Shown here piece after piece: positions 51,559-61,635 of a stretch of DNA of 64,000 nucleotides (its first letter is position 1; the number at the start of each line of letters is the position of its first letter). Source of the stretch: Peltaster fructicola (taxonomy: Eukaryota; Ascomycota; Dothideomycetes); the NCBI GenBank assembly GCA_001592805.2, contig CP051140.1, positions 3,659,501 to 3,723,500 of the forward strand. The letters are read 5' to 3'. Under the pieces are notes generated by a model. It was given only the letters and a program-made list of their open reading frames with translations. It was not told the origin of the DNA and did not search any database. The position numbers were made by a program, and so were the translations under genes.

Positions 51559-53412
51559 CTAGTTGCCAAACTTGCTTGACGGGCCTCCCAGCACATTTCG
51601 GTCAGCACTGAGCATGCTGTTCCTTCTAATAACAACGCCATGCTGATTGATGCCATCTTCGACAGCCACGTCGATTTCCATGTTGTCTGCACAGTCTCTC
51701 CTCACGCCGAATGCCATCGGTGCGTCAGGTCCATTGGATTCCTCCTCGGATGCAGAGCCATTGTCGTCATCCTCGACGTCACTAACAAGTCCAGGATTGC
51801 TGTCGACAGTGTGCGGGCTCAGATTGGGCTCTCCAGGCGACTGAATGTGTTCGTTGTGCTTGCTTGGTGCGAAGTAAGAGTGCTGCGGTCGTTGAGCTTG
51901 GCCGTGACTCTTGCCACCAAGTGAGCGACCATTGACTGCCAGCATGCCACGACCACTGGTAGGGGTCACAACAGCAGGCGAACCTGGCGTCAAAGGTGAC
52001 ATGACCTCGTCCATCATGAAATCCGGCTTACGTCGAGCATCGAGGGCCGCCTGGTCTAAATCTCCACCGCAACTCCGTCGTGCGAAGAGTGCTGAAAGCT
52101 TCGGAAGTCCTACCGCTGCCTTGAACGGTGCCGTAGCGAACTGTGCAGGCTGTGGAGTGGCCAAAGGAGCTACTGGCTTTACGGCAATAGGCTTCAAAGG
52201 CTTCGTCGACGTTGAAACACCTGGCTTGTTCATAGGATGCACTGCATGAGAAGTGACGATAGGAGTGGCGATCGAAGTGGCTCGATTAGGAGTGTGCTTG
52301 ACCACAGGTTTCGAGATTGGCATCGTCTGTGCTTCTGTTGGCAGATTAGCAATCTCAGAATCGTCCAGGATCCGACCACAATCAATCGCGGCGGCGTCAT
52401 GTGATTCGTAGACAACCTTGTGAGCAATTCTGCAATGGTTGAGAAAGCCTTGAATGCTTGACATATTGCCGCGGTTGCAGTTGTTGCAGACGAGCTTGAC
52501 AAGCTTGTTGTCAGTCGATCGGCGCAAAACCAACGGCGTAGAGCTGTCCTTCCTCGGTGGTGGCGCAGTGTACGATGGAAGAGCTTGATGTTGCTCATGC
52601 CGCGAAGACGTAGTGGCAACGACAGATTTGCGAGCCCCTGCATGCCTCGTCGAACGACTAGCCAAAGAATCATCGACCGGCGAGATTGCTGAGATTGGCT
52701 GGGAGTCGAATTGAGCATCAGGCAGCAGCCAGCGTCGGTAGTGACGGGTGTATGGACCATCCGTAACACCATGTGGAGCAGCATGCGTTGGCTTGGTGTA
52801 GCCTGGCGGAGGCAGTATGGCAGCTCCAGTACCACGCGTGATGGAGTAGTCGAAGCCTTCATTGCCGAGAAACGGTCTGATCTCACATCGTCGCAGTTGT
52901 TCCAGTGCAACCTGACACTTGGCGAGCTCTTGATCGATGAGGCGGAGTTCGTTGTGCTTCATAAGGATTTGCATGTTGAGCTGATTCTCGATCGCCTGTT
53001 GCAGTCTTGACAGTGTTGGCGCGGTCTTGACTTGCGAATCAATCATTTCAACATCTTGAGTAGTCATGTTTTCCTTATTGGCCTCGCGTGTGTTGTTGAT
53101 GGTAGATGCAAGATTGTCAGCAACAGTTTGCGTGGTCGCACTTGGGAGGATCGTGACCGGCGGCGTTGACACTGGGGACCGCGACGTAGGTAATGCAGAG
53201 AAGTAGTCGGAGGCTATGGCTGTAGCCGGCCGCTGCCTTTTGACATCCACATGTGGCGTACTCTGTCCGTCGGGCGTGACTGCGCGCTTTCTCTTCAGCT
53301 TCTTCAGTGTTGCGATGTCCATCGTCGTTGGTATTGCGCCAGCACCAAATGCTGCCTTCTCAGATGCGCCGAAGTGGTCGGTACACCACGGAAGACGAAA
53401 GATGCTCTGCAT
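51559..53412 (-). CDS. ahc1: ADA histone acetyltransferase complex component Ahc1
   Basis: A single exon of 617 residues from ATG at 53412 (MQSIFRLPWCTDHFGASEKA); the frame upstream lacks ATG. Key block: KLVCNNCNRGNMSSIQGFLN then HCRIAHKVVYESHDAAAIDC, an atypical C-x2-C..H-x4-H zinc element followed by the SHDAAA stretch typical of Ahc1. An N-terminal coiled coil (RLIDQELAKCQVALEQLRRC) and YTRHYRRWLLPDAQFDSQPI precede it. The rest is Ser/Pro-rich, ending in an acidic stretch (VEDDDNGSASEEES). Ahc1 is the subunit that distinguishes the ADA complex from SAGA around Gcn5. Expected in the nucleus. Basic LKKLKRKR near residue 40 is a likely nuclear signal. Confidence 0.85.
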   Translation of the reverse strand: MQSIFRLPWCTDHFGASEKAAFGAGAIPTTMDIATLKKLKRKRAVTPDGQSTPHVDVKRQRPATAIASDYFSALPTSRSPVSTPPVTILPSATTQTVADNLASTINNTREANKENMTTQDVEMIDSQVKTAPTLSRLQQAIENQLNMQILMKHNELRLIDQELAKCQVALEQLRRCEIRPFLGNEGFDYSITRGTGAAILPPPGYTKPTHAAPHGVTDGPYTRHYRRWLLPDAQFDSQPISAISPVDDSLASRSTRHAGARKSVVATTSSRHEQHQALPSYTAPPPRKDSSTPLVLRRSTDNKLVKLVCNNCNRGNMSSIQGFLNHCRIAHKVVYESHDAAAIDCGRILDDSEIANLPTEAQTMPISKPVVKHTPNRATSIATPIVTSHAVHPMNKPGVSTSTKPLKPIAVKPVAPLATPQPAQFATAPFKAAVGLPKLSALFARRSCGGDLDQAALDARRKPDFMMDEVMSPLTPGSPAVVTPTSGRGMLAVNGRSLGGKSHGQAQRPQHSYFAPSKHNEHIQSPGEPNLSPHTVDSNPGLVSDVEDDDNGSASEEESNGPDAPMAFGVRRDCADNMEIDVAVEDGINQHGVVIRRNSMLSADRNVLGGPSSKFGN

Positions 53413-55227
53413 ATTCGATGCGTAGGGCTCTGAAAAGCCTCTCACAGCTGTGTATCCAAGCAAAAGTCCATCGACTCGAGGTCTATATGCTATGCGACTG
53501 AGATGCTGCTCGGTAGGATCCGCGATTTGCAACGTCGAGGATATCTGCGGCGCTGCTGTTGCGATGTGGGTTGACCTCGCAACGGTGTGGTCTTAAGGTG
53601 GCGTTGCGGTGTGGTGGAGTATATCGAGAGCTGTAGTCTGAAAGACGAGCTGCTGCGAAGCCGTGAGGCAAGATTGGAGAGATTACAAGGTAAAAGTGAA
53701 GGCGTAAGCTAGTAAAACAGAACGAAACTATGCAGGATGTATGCTCCGAAGTAGTTTGGTGGTGGAAGTGGAATGAATGGCAGCCGAGGAAGCCACCAGG
53801 AGAAACAAGTAGTAAAAGAGAAAGAAGAGAAGGTATGCGAAGCTGTCGTTGTTGGGTGAGAGATGTGAGTGTGTAAAGAGTAGCCAGCAGCAGCGAACGA
53901 AGCGGAAAGGGCGAGATGAGAGCTGGTCCGAGCACCCTCCCAGAGCAGGGAGTTGCAGGTGTGTGGATGTTGCGCTAGCAGCAAGTCTTGACGCACGAAC
54001 TACACGCCGGCCGCGCATATGTCCACGCCGTCCACTCTTCCTATTGGACTATCGCAGATCGTGTCATTGTCGATGACGAGCAGTCCAAGCTTGCTTCGAG
54101 AAGCTTGCCCCTTTGCCAGCCAGCGATCGAGACAGGTGTGGGTGCCAGAGAGGAGTTATCAGCCGGGAAAGGAATGAGAGGAATACTGCGGGAAAGCTGT
54201 TCTTGAGACGCCTCGGACGCAAGGATCTGGTGCTGATTTAGGCACGCTGACCATGGTCTCGGTATCTTTGTTATTGCCCTTTTCCATATCGCACTACTTC
54301 CGGTAACGTATCTATCCCAAGCTGATAATTGCTCACAGGCGAGTGATATGATTGGGAAGACTCACATGTCTGTCTTGCGCTCTCTATGGACGGAGAATTG
54401 ATTTTTGCATACACGACACGTGTATCTACGGTGTACATCCGGAGGCGCTCTCCCAGCATTTGAGACAGGCATACAGTCCAGCAACACTGCTACAGATCTT
54501 GGAGGACTTTATCTGACTCTGCTAACGCCATAGTCGTACCCGAGCACAACGATAAGGCCAGGCGTGGAGTGTCTTATATCAACGACAACTTGGACACTCT
54601 GACTGCCTGTTGATCGAAGAGTCTTTTGACCTCATATTTGGATCATCGCATGGTGCATCCCGTTCTTCCCTGGCTTGCTACTTACAGGGAGGCACTGGAC
54701 ATCTGGCTCGCCTACATGCGTACGGATTTGTCTGTGACGCAGTAGCTGGCGCCATAGTGGTCAGGGTGGCCTCTGGCCAACTCCTCTGCCATGTCCTACT
54801 CATTATGACGCTGTGCGTCCGGGAAATGACAAGGATCTGTTATGGGCCTTCAAGAGCGTCGGAAATAGTCTTGGCTTCGTGGTCAGCGTTATATTTCGAA
54901 CCTTCGCAGCCCCAATGTACTGGACTACTCCGTTGAGTAGCAATCTCGTAGGGCAACTCATGCTTAGCAAGCTTGACAACTCCATCACCAAGGATTTATC
55001 GCCGAACTGTTCGATAGATGTGTAATCTGTACAAGGAGACAGATCGTAATCAGCCCTGCATAGCCTTCATCGTGCGTGTCTGCTTCCTAAGATGCTTGTA
55101 GGACACCAAGACTGGCTGTATGGTCTCGTCAAAGCTGCAAAGGGTCGGAAGATAAGCAGCAACAACCCTGGTAGTGTCAGTGACACTTGAAAGCATACCA
55201 GCACTGCATAGCCTTGATGCATCAAGC
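53413..55227. other. 1.8-kb region with no supported gene
   Basis: It is the promoter side of the Ahc1 gene and 3' side of a Zn2Cys6 gene. From about 53690 to 53930 the plus strand is purine-rich (AAAGAGAAAGAAGAGAAGG), i.e. a long polypyrimidine leader on the Ahc1 strand. A CACGTG occurs at 54417-54422. Two plus-strand frames between 54610 and 55025 lack ATG context and coding texture and are not called. Confidence 0.4.
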
Positions 55228-56415
55228 TTATACTTTCGCCCAATCTAGAACGCCTGCTGAGGTCACGTCGTCGTCGACTGCTGAGATCATACTGCAAGGC
55301 CAAGCAAGACATGATCGCCAAGTGTTGCCAAGGTACTCTTTGATCTGCCGCAAGAGGTTGCGTCCAGAATTCGCAACTGCCCAGCTCTCACGCCTCCGAT
55401 GTAACAGTATCGCATAGAAGGCTAGGATGACTAAAGCTTCAGGTCGACGTTGTTGTAGTAGAATTGTATACTCTGGTGACGCTGTTATCAACCAGGCGAA
55501 AAGCATGTTGGTGCTGCTCATCGCTTGCTCATCGAGGTCGTTCTCTGCATCAAAATAGGATTGCAGCTGTCGTGCTGAGCTCCGACATGTCTCGATGGAT
55601 TGAGCACTAAGGTCAGCACCATCTAGCATGGCGAACAGTGGCAGACACTCTTCACCATCCTTATGCGGTGAGTTCTGGTGAGCATCAGACTTCTCCATGA
55701 CCACCCCTAGCTCTGTACGAGATAGCACTTGCCACCAGGATTGAACGACCGAGTTGACGCCGCGCAGAAGCTGTATACAACCCACCAGTTTGTCCAGGAA
55801 TTCGCCAAAGTCGACATATAGACTGGTGAAAGTGTCACAGAAGACATGTAGTGCTGTGAGATGTTGGAAGAGAAGCACATCGAGCACGTTCTCAGCATTG
55901 ACGTTGTCTAAGACACCAGTATTGAATTCCTCCAAAGCTTGGGATTGCAGTACTGTGGCCGCGTGCTTGTACAATGATGCTTTATCAGAAGCCTCGAGCG
56001 ACAGATGTAGAGCAGAGACACCAAGCATGGTCTGCAATAGATATGAGACATTGAATATCCGGCTCATAATTGTTCGTCTGTACACATCGATGTGTTGGTT
56101 TGTCAGTGCGATCGTTCTGCAAGCATGATGCTCGAAGTTGTACAGGAGCTCTAGATGGAGTAAGGAGAGCTCGGTCAGGCGTAATGAGGTGTCTGTTTCG
56201 AAATGTGCACTGTACTGAACATCTGCTACATGTCGAGGTATGCTAGCATCGCTGTTATGGGGACCTAACCGTGGTGGCTGCGCAGAATAAGTGCATGTTC
56301 GTGCTGTCGTGATGCATCTTCGACAGGAAGGGTGACTCTCATCGCATTTGATGCGTCTCCTTTTGCACTGTAGGCATCCGCTTCTCGATTTCTTGTGGCC
56401 TTTGCGAGGTGGCAT
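55228..56415 (-). CDS. Zn2Cys6 transcription factor
   Basis: A single exon of 395 residues starting MPPRKGHKKSRSG; the longer frame starts at TTG. The binuclear cluster begins at Cys14: C-LQ-C-KRRRIK-C-DESHPS-C-RR-C-ITTART-C, exact Cx2Cx6Cx6Cx2Cx6C spacing, preceded by a basic tract. The rest is an all-helical fungal_trans-type or Upc2-like regulatory region (TELSLLHLELLYNFEHHACR, QTMLGVSALHLSLEASDK). This short form with an early TELxLLHxxxL helix resembles Upc2/sterol-uptake-type regulators, an inference. It is nuclear; targets unknown. Divergent from the MARVEL-like gene. The closing WRSCLAWPCSMISAV is intact. Confidence 0.9.
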   Translation of the reverse strand: MPPRKGHKKSRSGCLQCKRRRIKCDESHPSCRRCITTARTCTYSAQPPRLGPHNSDASIPRHVADVQYSAHFETDTSLRLTELSLLHLELLYNFEHHACRTIALTNQHIDVYRRTIMSRIFNVSYLLQTMLGVSALHLSLEASDKASLYKHAATVLQSQALEEFNTGVLDNVNAENVLDVLLFQHLTALHVFCDTFTSLYVDFGEFLDKLVGCIQLLRGVNSVVQSWWQVLSRTELGVVMEKSDAHQNSPHKDGEECLPLFAMLDGADLSAQSIETCRSSARQLQSYFDAENDLDEQAMSSTNMLFAWLITASPEYTILLQQRRPEALVILAFYAILLHRRRESWAVANSGRNLLRQIKEYLGNTWRSCLAWPCSMISAVDDDVTSAGVLDWAKV

Positions 56416-56823
56416 GGTGAATGATGAACGCGAGGATGAATACGGTGAGGAAAGCGACAAAGCTTGATCGACAGGTTCTCGGCAGTAGCCGCGAACAGTG
56501 ATCTCGTGTGCAAGCTCCTGCTAGGTTGTACCAATAACCGCTCGAAAGCGAGGAGAGTGCAAGGATATTGAACGATACTCGCGTCCTTCATACTTATCAG
56601 AGCACTTGGCATAGCAGCCGTATGGTCAGCCAGCTGCGACGATGCCTCAACGCATAGAGCTTGGCAGCATCACCAAGCGTAATGACTGAACGTATGGACG
56701 AGATATACCTTGGCAATGGTGTCGATGCTCAGCCTGCTGCTCTATAAGTATGTCGTGAGCATTCGTTCCAATGCAGTCCGCATAACCTTGCAAGCACATC
56801 CAGCACAACGACTTACATCCACC
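56416..56823. other. Divergent intergenic region, Zn2Cys6 / MARVEL-like
   Basis: 408 bp with both promoters; no known site or repeat recognised. Confidence 0.35.
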
Positions 56824-57429
56824 ATGCAGTTCCTCAGTCACCGGACAAAGCTGCCAATACACATCGTCCAATTGTTCTTGATCGTTTGTGTGATTGGACT
56901 TTCGATACCACGCCTGTTCATGAAAGGTCAGCCTCGAACTCGTGCGAACACAATCGCGCTGGGAATGGTATGAAGACCCCAAGATTGACACAATAGCCCA
57001 ACCGTCTACAAGACGCTGACACTCAACAGGGAGCAAAGTCAATCATCATCATTTCATATCAACTCTTGACCGAGCATGTGCGTCGGCTACAGCGATGGGC
57101 ATCTCTCAAGGCATTCGTCATCTTGAATGGCCTTGAGATTGTCTTCTGGGCAGCTGTCGTCTTCCTCGTCATACAAGGCAACATCCAGGCTTGCATTGAG
57201 GTTGGCTGTATTCTCTCATGGATTGTGGTTGGACTGTCGATCCTCAACACGTGAGTATTGCGTCCTTCAGAACCCATATGACCCTGACTGATCAGCTACC
57301 AATAGTGTACTCGTAATCTGGGTGTTTGCCATCGTTTACATGGAGTTCCGAGAGTCACGTCGCCTGCCAGTTGGCGAAAAGCGATCGAAGGCCTTCCCAA
57401 GCATGCAAGGCTCACAGGATGCTGTATGA
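56824..57429 (+). CDS. MARVEL-like four-span membrane protein
   Basis: Three exons, 56824-56967, 57030-57250 and 57306-57429, with introns of 62 and 55 nt, give 162 residues. No exon is long enough to look like a gene alone. Four hydrophobic segments appear in order: HIVQLFLIVCVIGLSIPRLF, the amphipathic-hydrophobic AKSIIIISYQLLTEH, FVILNGLEIVFWAAVVFLVI and ILSWIVVGLSILNTVLVIWV, the last rebuilt across the second splice. A basic tail (ESRRLPVGEKRSKA) follows. This size and plan fit fungal MARVEL-domain proteins of membrane subdomains, though no signature residue fixes the family. Both ends and all phases agree. Confidence 0.75.
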
Positions 57430-57703
57430 TGTGTGCCGATTTGGAGTTGTGCAGTGGGTGGAGGAAAAGACTGAATCTCATCGCGTCGCGGACGTCGGAC
57501 ATCATGATGTGGATTCTTTAGCAGCAGGACAGCCCGACATGGGTCTGATGGCGTACAGAGTGATAAGCCTATCGATTCGCTATTCTCTCGAGTGAGCAGA
57601 ACAGCCGCCGGGAGTGAAGATGAATAGAGTTGTAAGAGGGTGCGCGAACGAGCCAGATGAACAATGTACGTGTATGTACGCGTATGACGTCGTCTCTTGG
57701 CAC

Positions 57704-59094
57704 TCATGTTGCCTGTGGTCCACATCGTGTATACATGTCCTTGATCTCACGAGTCCTCTCCGATGTGCCTATCGCCACGGCATCGTTCCTTGCTCTTCCA
57801 TCCAGCACACCTCTCTTGCTCCATTCGAGCTCGAGATCCTGACGCAAGGTATTGTACAGCTGAAATTTCGTGATCATCCAGCGGCGATGCAGATCCTGAC
57901 GAACGAGCTCGATGTCCTCGGCAGCGCTGAATAGCCAGCCAGCAGTATACACTGGCCAGTTACAGAAGTGACAATGCCGCCAAACATCGTCAGAGGCACG
58001 TCTTCGCAAGATGCTGGACATACGCAACAATCGATCGTCGTTATGAGCTGCAGCTTGAGGCTTGCGGAGGCCTGTCAGGAGTTGGCCCACCAATATTGAC
58101 GCTTCCAAGCTGAGCAGGTCAGAAACGTCATCTGCCATACTGTCGCCATCAAGGTGCACCAAGCCGGCGACTTCGGCTTCGAGCTCACTCAATCGAGTAA
58201 ATCCACCTTCGAATGCAAGTCTGATATTGAGCATCAACGTGTACAGCTTGACACTGACGCCCAATATTGGACTATTCTCAAGATTGGAGAGCTCAGGGAA
58301 CGGCTTCACCAGTAAGCAAGCAGCATCGTTCCAATGCTTCATCAGATGAGTTATCCTCATATTCGCTGACCATCGATGCATCGCATATGCGAAGAACATA
58401 CTCATGGCTGACTCAACCAGGAGTCTCCGAAATGCCGGTGTGTTGTTTGCATGCTCCTTATGGAATAATGACGCAGCTGTCGTTACTGTCGCTCTTATGT
58501 GGTAACTACTATCATCGTACACACCGATACCATAGACCTGGTCTTGTCAGTGCAATCAGACATTGAGATGTCACCCACAGAAGACATGGCCAGCGTCTGT
58601 AGCGTTGCGCGGACGCTGAACAGATCGTCCGCCCTCCGGATATCCTGTCTCAGTGCATGCACGGCATGTGAGTGATAACGAAGTGAAAGCTCGAGCATAC
58701 TGCTGCTCCCGTCTGCTCGAGACATGTTTGAGCTCGAGACGGCGAGGATAGCCAATTGCATCGCCTTTGTACGAATAGAACGGCCAGCATTCCCTTGCAA
58801 CCCGACCAGATATCCCGGGCTACACGACGGGTTGTGTATCCATCTCCAATATATCTGGTCAAAACGTCGGGACAATATAGATTGCAGGCTCGTGATGCTA
58901 TGATCATGGCCGACTGCTTCACTGACACGAGATATCCGTGGCTGCGCTGCTCGACTGCTGTCCGAGTATGCACATTGGAGTCCGTTTGATCTGCAGCCGC
59001 CGCAGACTGGCCATGTCTCGTCGCATTTCTTCTTGCGCTGCTTGCATGTTAGACAACCATGCTTCGAGAGCAGTCGTGGCCTGTAGAGAGGCAT
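57704..59094 (-). CDS. Zn2Cys6 transcription factor
   Basis: Exons 59094-58538 and 58493-57704, joined over a 44-nt intron (GTCTAT..TAAG), give 448 residues. The zinc cluster begins at Cys14: C-LT-C-KQRKKK-C-DETWPV-C-GG-C-RSNGLQ-C, correct spacing. The middle and C-terminus form a helical regulatory domain (FDQIYWRWIHNPSCSPGYL, FRRLLVESAMSMFFAYAMHR, MITKFQLYNTLRQDLELEWS) as in Zn2Cys6 proteins of the DUF3468 type. The GTCTAT donor is weak, but the join is the only one I found that keeps phase. Nuclear; target unknown. It is the second such regulator within 4 kb, with no metabolic cluster visible between them. Confidence 0.85.
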
Positions 59095-59304
59095 AGTGGC
59101 TCGAAAGGGAATTTACCGAAAGATGAACTGTGAGAAGTACTTGGTTCTGCAACCTGCCTTTCGTGTTACGTCAAAATGCGTACATCGTGACTAAAGCACA
59201 TACCGTTCACAAACAGTTGTTACGACGTGTGCTGTTCCGAGTGGGTTGTCAAAGTAGGCTCAAACTTTGATCTTCACACTCATCCACAAACAACCACGTT
59301 CACC

Positions 59305-59768
59305 ATGGCCAACTCACCGACTTTGAGCTCGGCATACGACGTATTCAAGATCAATGTCCGAAGTTCAACCCAAATCACTAACAAGGCTACCGCTATCATA
59401 GCAAAGCTTGCAGCTGTATCCGACGGCAAGATCCAGGTTGTGGTCCTCGAAGCTCAAGCTCAAGCCGCCAACAAGATGATCAGCATCGTCGAAATCGCCA
59501 AGCGAGAGCTCAAGCAACAAGGGACCTCAGTCTTCCAGTACACGACTTTGGAGAGCGAGATGTCGATGATCAAGAGAAGGGCATTACCAGCCGACGAACT
59601 TGAGCCTGACAACGCCTTCGATGCAGGCGATCCCATGAAGAAGCGAGCTGTACCTCTGGTGACGATCTACCTGTGTCGGCAAGCCGTAAAGGAGTTGCGC
59701 CATCATGCGTGAGTGCGGCTGTACATCACAGATCCCGCTAATGCTGTCTTAGGGAGCAGATCGACTGA
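59305..59768 (+). CDS. Alba-domain nucleic-acid-binding protein
   Basis: Exon 1 (59305-59708) ends at a GTGAGT donor that would otherwise read as a stop codon; a 44-nt intron with GCTAATG branch site leads to a 16-nt last exon (59753-59768), giving 139 residues. The fold signature is DVFKINVRSSTQITNKATAI then IAKLA, a central helix AQAQAANKMISIVEIAKREL, and a final strand AVPLVTIYLCRQAV. Alba-like eukaryotic proteins include RNase P/MRP subunits (Pop6/Rpp20-type) and RNA-binding proteins; KINVRSS near the N-terminus fits. Which branch is uncertain. Convergent with the aminotransferase gene, 62 bp between stops. Confidence 0.8.
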
Positions 59769-59829
59769 GCATGCAGTGCAACGCTTGCTTTTGGGAACTA
59801 TACACAAAACTCAACTATGATTACCCGCT

Positions 59830-61140
59830 CTAAACGACCTCATCAACGACAACACCCCAAGAATGCTGCACATTGCCATACATGACGTCTGACAACCAGC
59901 TCTTGATCTGTCGAGCATACCTTCCACTATCGCCATCCATTGGCACATACAAGTCCTCTCCTCGGAAGTGTATCAAGCCAACAGGGGCAACAAAGAATGC
60001 AGTACCTGCAGCGAATGCCTCGATAAGACGACCGTCCTCGTATGCACCGGCGATCTCTGCCATTGTGAATTTCCTCTCAACCACATCAGCTTGGAGCTCG
60101 CCATTCGCAAGTCTTTCCCGAGCCATATCGAGGATAGATGCGCGTGTTACACCCTCAAGGATGATTCTCTCCTCTAGAGGAGCAGTCACCAGCTCTGTTC
60201 GTCCTGTCGATTTGTTCTTCCACACGACGAAGAAGTTGCTTGCTCCAGCCTCAGTCACCGAGCTGTCCTCACCAAAAAGCCACAACACCTGATCGAAGCC
60301 TCTCGATCTGGCTTCTCCCTGTGCCACAAGAGAGGGACCGTAGTTGGCACCGACCTTGGCAAAGCCGAAGCCTCCGGGCCATGCTCGGATTGTGTCTTCG
60401 TTGGATGCCAACAACTTGAGACCGCCGACGGTCGAGATCGATCGTCCGTTTGCTTCTCCGTTGAGTGCAGGTGGTGCTGGAGCTAGTGATCTCGTCATGT
60501 CTGGGAAGCAGGCGATGATGACATACAGGAGAGCCTCTCGCGGTCGCTGGACTCCAAGTGTTGCGTCTGTTGCAATGAAGGTTGGCCTCACATAGAGGAA
60601 CTGTCCTGCTCGGTCCTTGGGAAGCCACTTGGGACCATCTCGTGCAGCCAGAGCAAGAATGAGCTTCTTCAACTCCTGAGGATCAAAGTCTGGAAGGGCG
60701 ATACGTGCTGCCGACTTGCGCATGCGCTCGCAGTTCTTCTCAATACGGAACAGTCGTAGCTTGCCATCATGGCCACGGTACAGCTTGCATCCTTCGAAGC
60801 ATTCAGTGGCGTAGTGCAGCACAGATGCTGTTGGCATGATTGAGAAAGCTCCGTACGGCTTCAGCTCTGGTGCTTCCCAACCGTGCTCGACAGTCCACTT
60901 CGCCGTCACCATGTGGTCTGTACATGTCTTCTGAGCCTTGACCTCAGCTGACTCTGCTGCCGGGACTGTGCGTGGATTGTTGTTGAGCGTGACCTTGAGG
61001 AGAGAGGCATCTAACGGTGCAAGCTCGTTTGCGTTCCTGAGCTTGGCTTGGACATGCTTGATCCCAGCCTGTGTCAGTTCTGAGGTAGCTGTTGGCGTGT
61101 TGGTGCCAGAAGCATCTGGTGTTATCATGGATGGAGCCAT
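59830..61140 (-). CDS. Branched-chain amino-acid aminotransferase
   Basis: A single exon of 436 residues. Class IV PLP-enzyme features: MPTASVLHYATECFEGCKLY, LYVRPTFIATDATLGV, the Schiff-base lysine in AKVGANYGPSLVAQ (Lys262), VTEAGASNFFVVW, and ITRA-like GVTRASILDMARE. The enzyme interconverts Leu, Ile, Val and their 2-oxo acids with glutamate/2-oxoglutarate. The N-terminus (MAPSMITPDASGTNTP) is not clearly a mitochondrial presequence, so a cytosolic form is likely. Length is slightly above yeast Bat2 because of the N-terminal extension. Start is the only ATG before the conserved region. Confidence 0.94.
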   Translation of the reverse strand: MAPSMITPDASGTNTPTATSELTQAGIKHVQAKLRNANELAPLDASLLKVTLNNNPRTVPAAESAEVKAQKTCTDHMVTAKWTVEHGWEAPELKPYGAFSIMPTASVLHYATECFEGCKLYRGHDGKLRLFRIEKNCERMRKSAARIALPDFDPQELKKLILALAARDGPKWLPKDRAGQFLYVRPTFIATDATLGVQRPREALLYVIIACFPDMTRSLAPAPPALNGEANGRSISTVGGLKLLASNEDTIRAWPGGFGFAKVGANYGPSLVAQGEARSRGFDQVLWLFGEDSSVTEAGASNFFVVWKNKSTGRTELVTAPLEERIILEGVTRASILDMARERLANGELQADVVERKFTMAEIAGAYEDGRLIEAFAAGTAFFVAPVGLIHFRGEDLYVPMDGDSGRYARQIKSWLSDVMYGNVQHSWGVVVDEVV

Positions 61141-61635
61141 CTTTGTGGCGATTAGTTGACGAACTTGTCGATATCGGTCATGCTACAAGGTGCGTTGGAC
61201 AGGCAAGAGTGAGCGGAATATGTTCAGATGAACAACAGAAGAGCAGAGAGTGCAGATTTTGTATCCCAGAGACGACTCAATGCTGACTCTTATCACTTTC
61301 TTAGCACCGGACCACATTCTGCTAGCCCCACTTGCATGCGTCGCAACCTCAACTCAACGCCAGTGCAATGAGACGCCCTACGAGCTGACATGCCAAGACG
61401 GTTCACCAGATTTGGGCGACGAGTGCGTGGAATTAAGCAGCAAGGGAAGAATGCGCGTCGGCTCAAGGACGATGAGCCGAAGATTGCCGCCAGTAAGCGG
61501 ACGGTAGATATCAGAAAATATTCTGCTGATGACATACAATGCTAAAGATTTCCCTGGGTATAGCCAAACGCCTGGTCGTAACTGGACGACAAACCTGCTG
61601 GCCAAATGACGTGGACATCGAAGAGGAACAACCTT
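61141..61635. other. Intergenic, same-strand spacer
   Basis: Upstream of the aminotransferase gene and downstream of the next minus-strand gene. No supported gene, repeat or known site. Confidence 0.35.

Noticed and set aside
54610-55025. Overlapping plus-strand frames that might be a membrane protein
   Set aside because: Hydrophobic runs are broken by atypical residues, no good start, no splice sites, and the frames overlap each other.
55228-59094. Two Zn2Cys6 regulators close together suggested a secondary-metabolite cluster
   Set aside because: No backbone synthase, P450 or tailoring enzyme lies nearby; neighbours are MARVEL-like, Alba and aminotransferase genes.
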